Shown: positions 4,781 to 5,003 of the stretch, piece after piece | How positions within the stretch are numbered: the first letter of the stretch is position 1 | How the letters are laid out: each line of letters opens with the position of its first letter | Notes under the pieces: generated by a model | Seen by the model: only the letters and a program-made list of their open reading frames with translations | The model's database searches: none | What the model was told of the DNA's origin: nothing | Assembly (NCBI GenBank): GCA_020442095.1 | Contig: JAGRKY010000464.1 | Location: forward strand, 1 to 5,003 | Length of the DNA stretch: 5,003 bases | Origin: Bauldia sp. | GTDB taxonomy: Bacteria > Pseudomonadota > Alphaproteobacteria > Rhizobiales > Kaistiaceae | Direction: 5' to 3' | Translations under genes and position numbers: made by a program

Positions 4781-5003
4781 TTGGCGGAAAATCCAGAAAC
4801 GGTTCGGCCGGCGCGGCCACGCGCGGCCCGCATGGACGATACGGACCGAAGATTGTTAGGCCTGCTCGCCGAGGATGCGAGCCGCAGCTACGCCGAACTC
4901 GGCCGCCTGCTGAACCTCTCGGCGCCTGCCGTTCATGAACGCGCCCGGCGGCTGCGCCGGGACGGCGTCGTCAAGGCAACCGTCGCCCGGCTCGACGGGG
5001 CGA
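4781..5003 (+). CDS. Lrp/AsnC family transcriptional regulator (5' part; truncated by the window end)
   Basis: Seventy-four complete codons are visible before the window ends. From Met18 the protein reads MDDTDRRLLGLLAEDASRSY, the usual Lrp/AsnC opening, followed by a helix-turn-helix over about 35-65: AELGRLLNLS, then the recognition helix APAVHERARRLRRDGVVK. The C-terminal RAM ligand-binding domain, which in this family senses amino acids and drives oligomerisation, lies beyond the edge. The TTG start with a good Shine-Dalgarno adds a 17-residue Pro/Arg-rich N-terminal extension (residues 1-17). If translation begins instead at the ATG at 4832, the extension disappears and the protein has the standard family length at this end. 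It is divergent from the DUF2000 gene and probably binds the dyad between them. The effector cannot be inferred from the DNA-binding half. Confidence 0.85.
   Translation, partial: MAENPETVRPARPRAARMDDTDRRLLGLLAEDASRSYAELGRLLNLSAPAVHERARRLRRDGVVKATVARLDGA

Overview
The window looks like chromosomal DNA from a high-GC alphaproteobacterium, most likely of the order Hyphomicrobiales (Rhizobiales). The basis is strong GC bias at third codon positions, the gene families present (a single-domain LpoA-like lipoprotein, a DUF2000 protein, an exported GlcG/HbpS protein) and a palindromic intergenic repeat of a kind I associate with this order. The genus cannot be fixed from the sequence.

Layout, left to right. 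Positions 1-179 hold a near-consensus sigma70-type promoter and a leader of about 135 nt with three small hairpins. Positions 180-1373 (+) encode a lipoprotein of the penicillin-binding-protein-activator (LpoA C-terminal/Peripla_BP_6) type. Positions 1523-2662 (+) encode a 379-residue predicted exported protein that I do not recognise. Two adjacent perfect hairpins (2661-2708) fill the 44 bp between this gene and the convergent minus-strand genes. Positions 2707-3234 (-) encode an exported GlcG/HbpS-like (DUF336) protein. Positions 3365-4090 (-) encode a classical short-chain dehydrogenase/reductase with a complete active site. The 201-bp gap 4091-4291 contains two copies of a palindromic intergenic repeat in opposite orientation. 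Positions 4292-4699 (-) encode a DUF2000 protein. It is divergent from an Lrp/AsnC-family regulator that starts with TTG at 4781 and runs off the right edge; the 81 bp between them hold an AT-rich nested dyad that looks like an operator.

How the genes may work together. The first gene belongs to envelope/peptidoglycan physiology, and the unknown exported protein after it may act in the same compartment, although a 149-bp gap separates the two. The SDR and the GlcG/HbpS protein lie on one strand 130 bp apart and could be co-transcribed. The Lrp/AsnC gene with divergent DUF2000 is the clearest regulatory unit: an amino-acid-responsive regulator probably controlling itself and its neighbour through the shared dyad. 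I saw no tRNA, rRNA, CRISPR array, transposase or phage gene. The best leads are the nested dyad, the inverted pair of intergenic repeats and the unrecognised exported protein; nothing here amounts to a clearly new multi-gene system.
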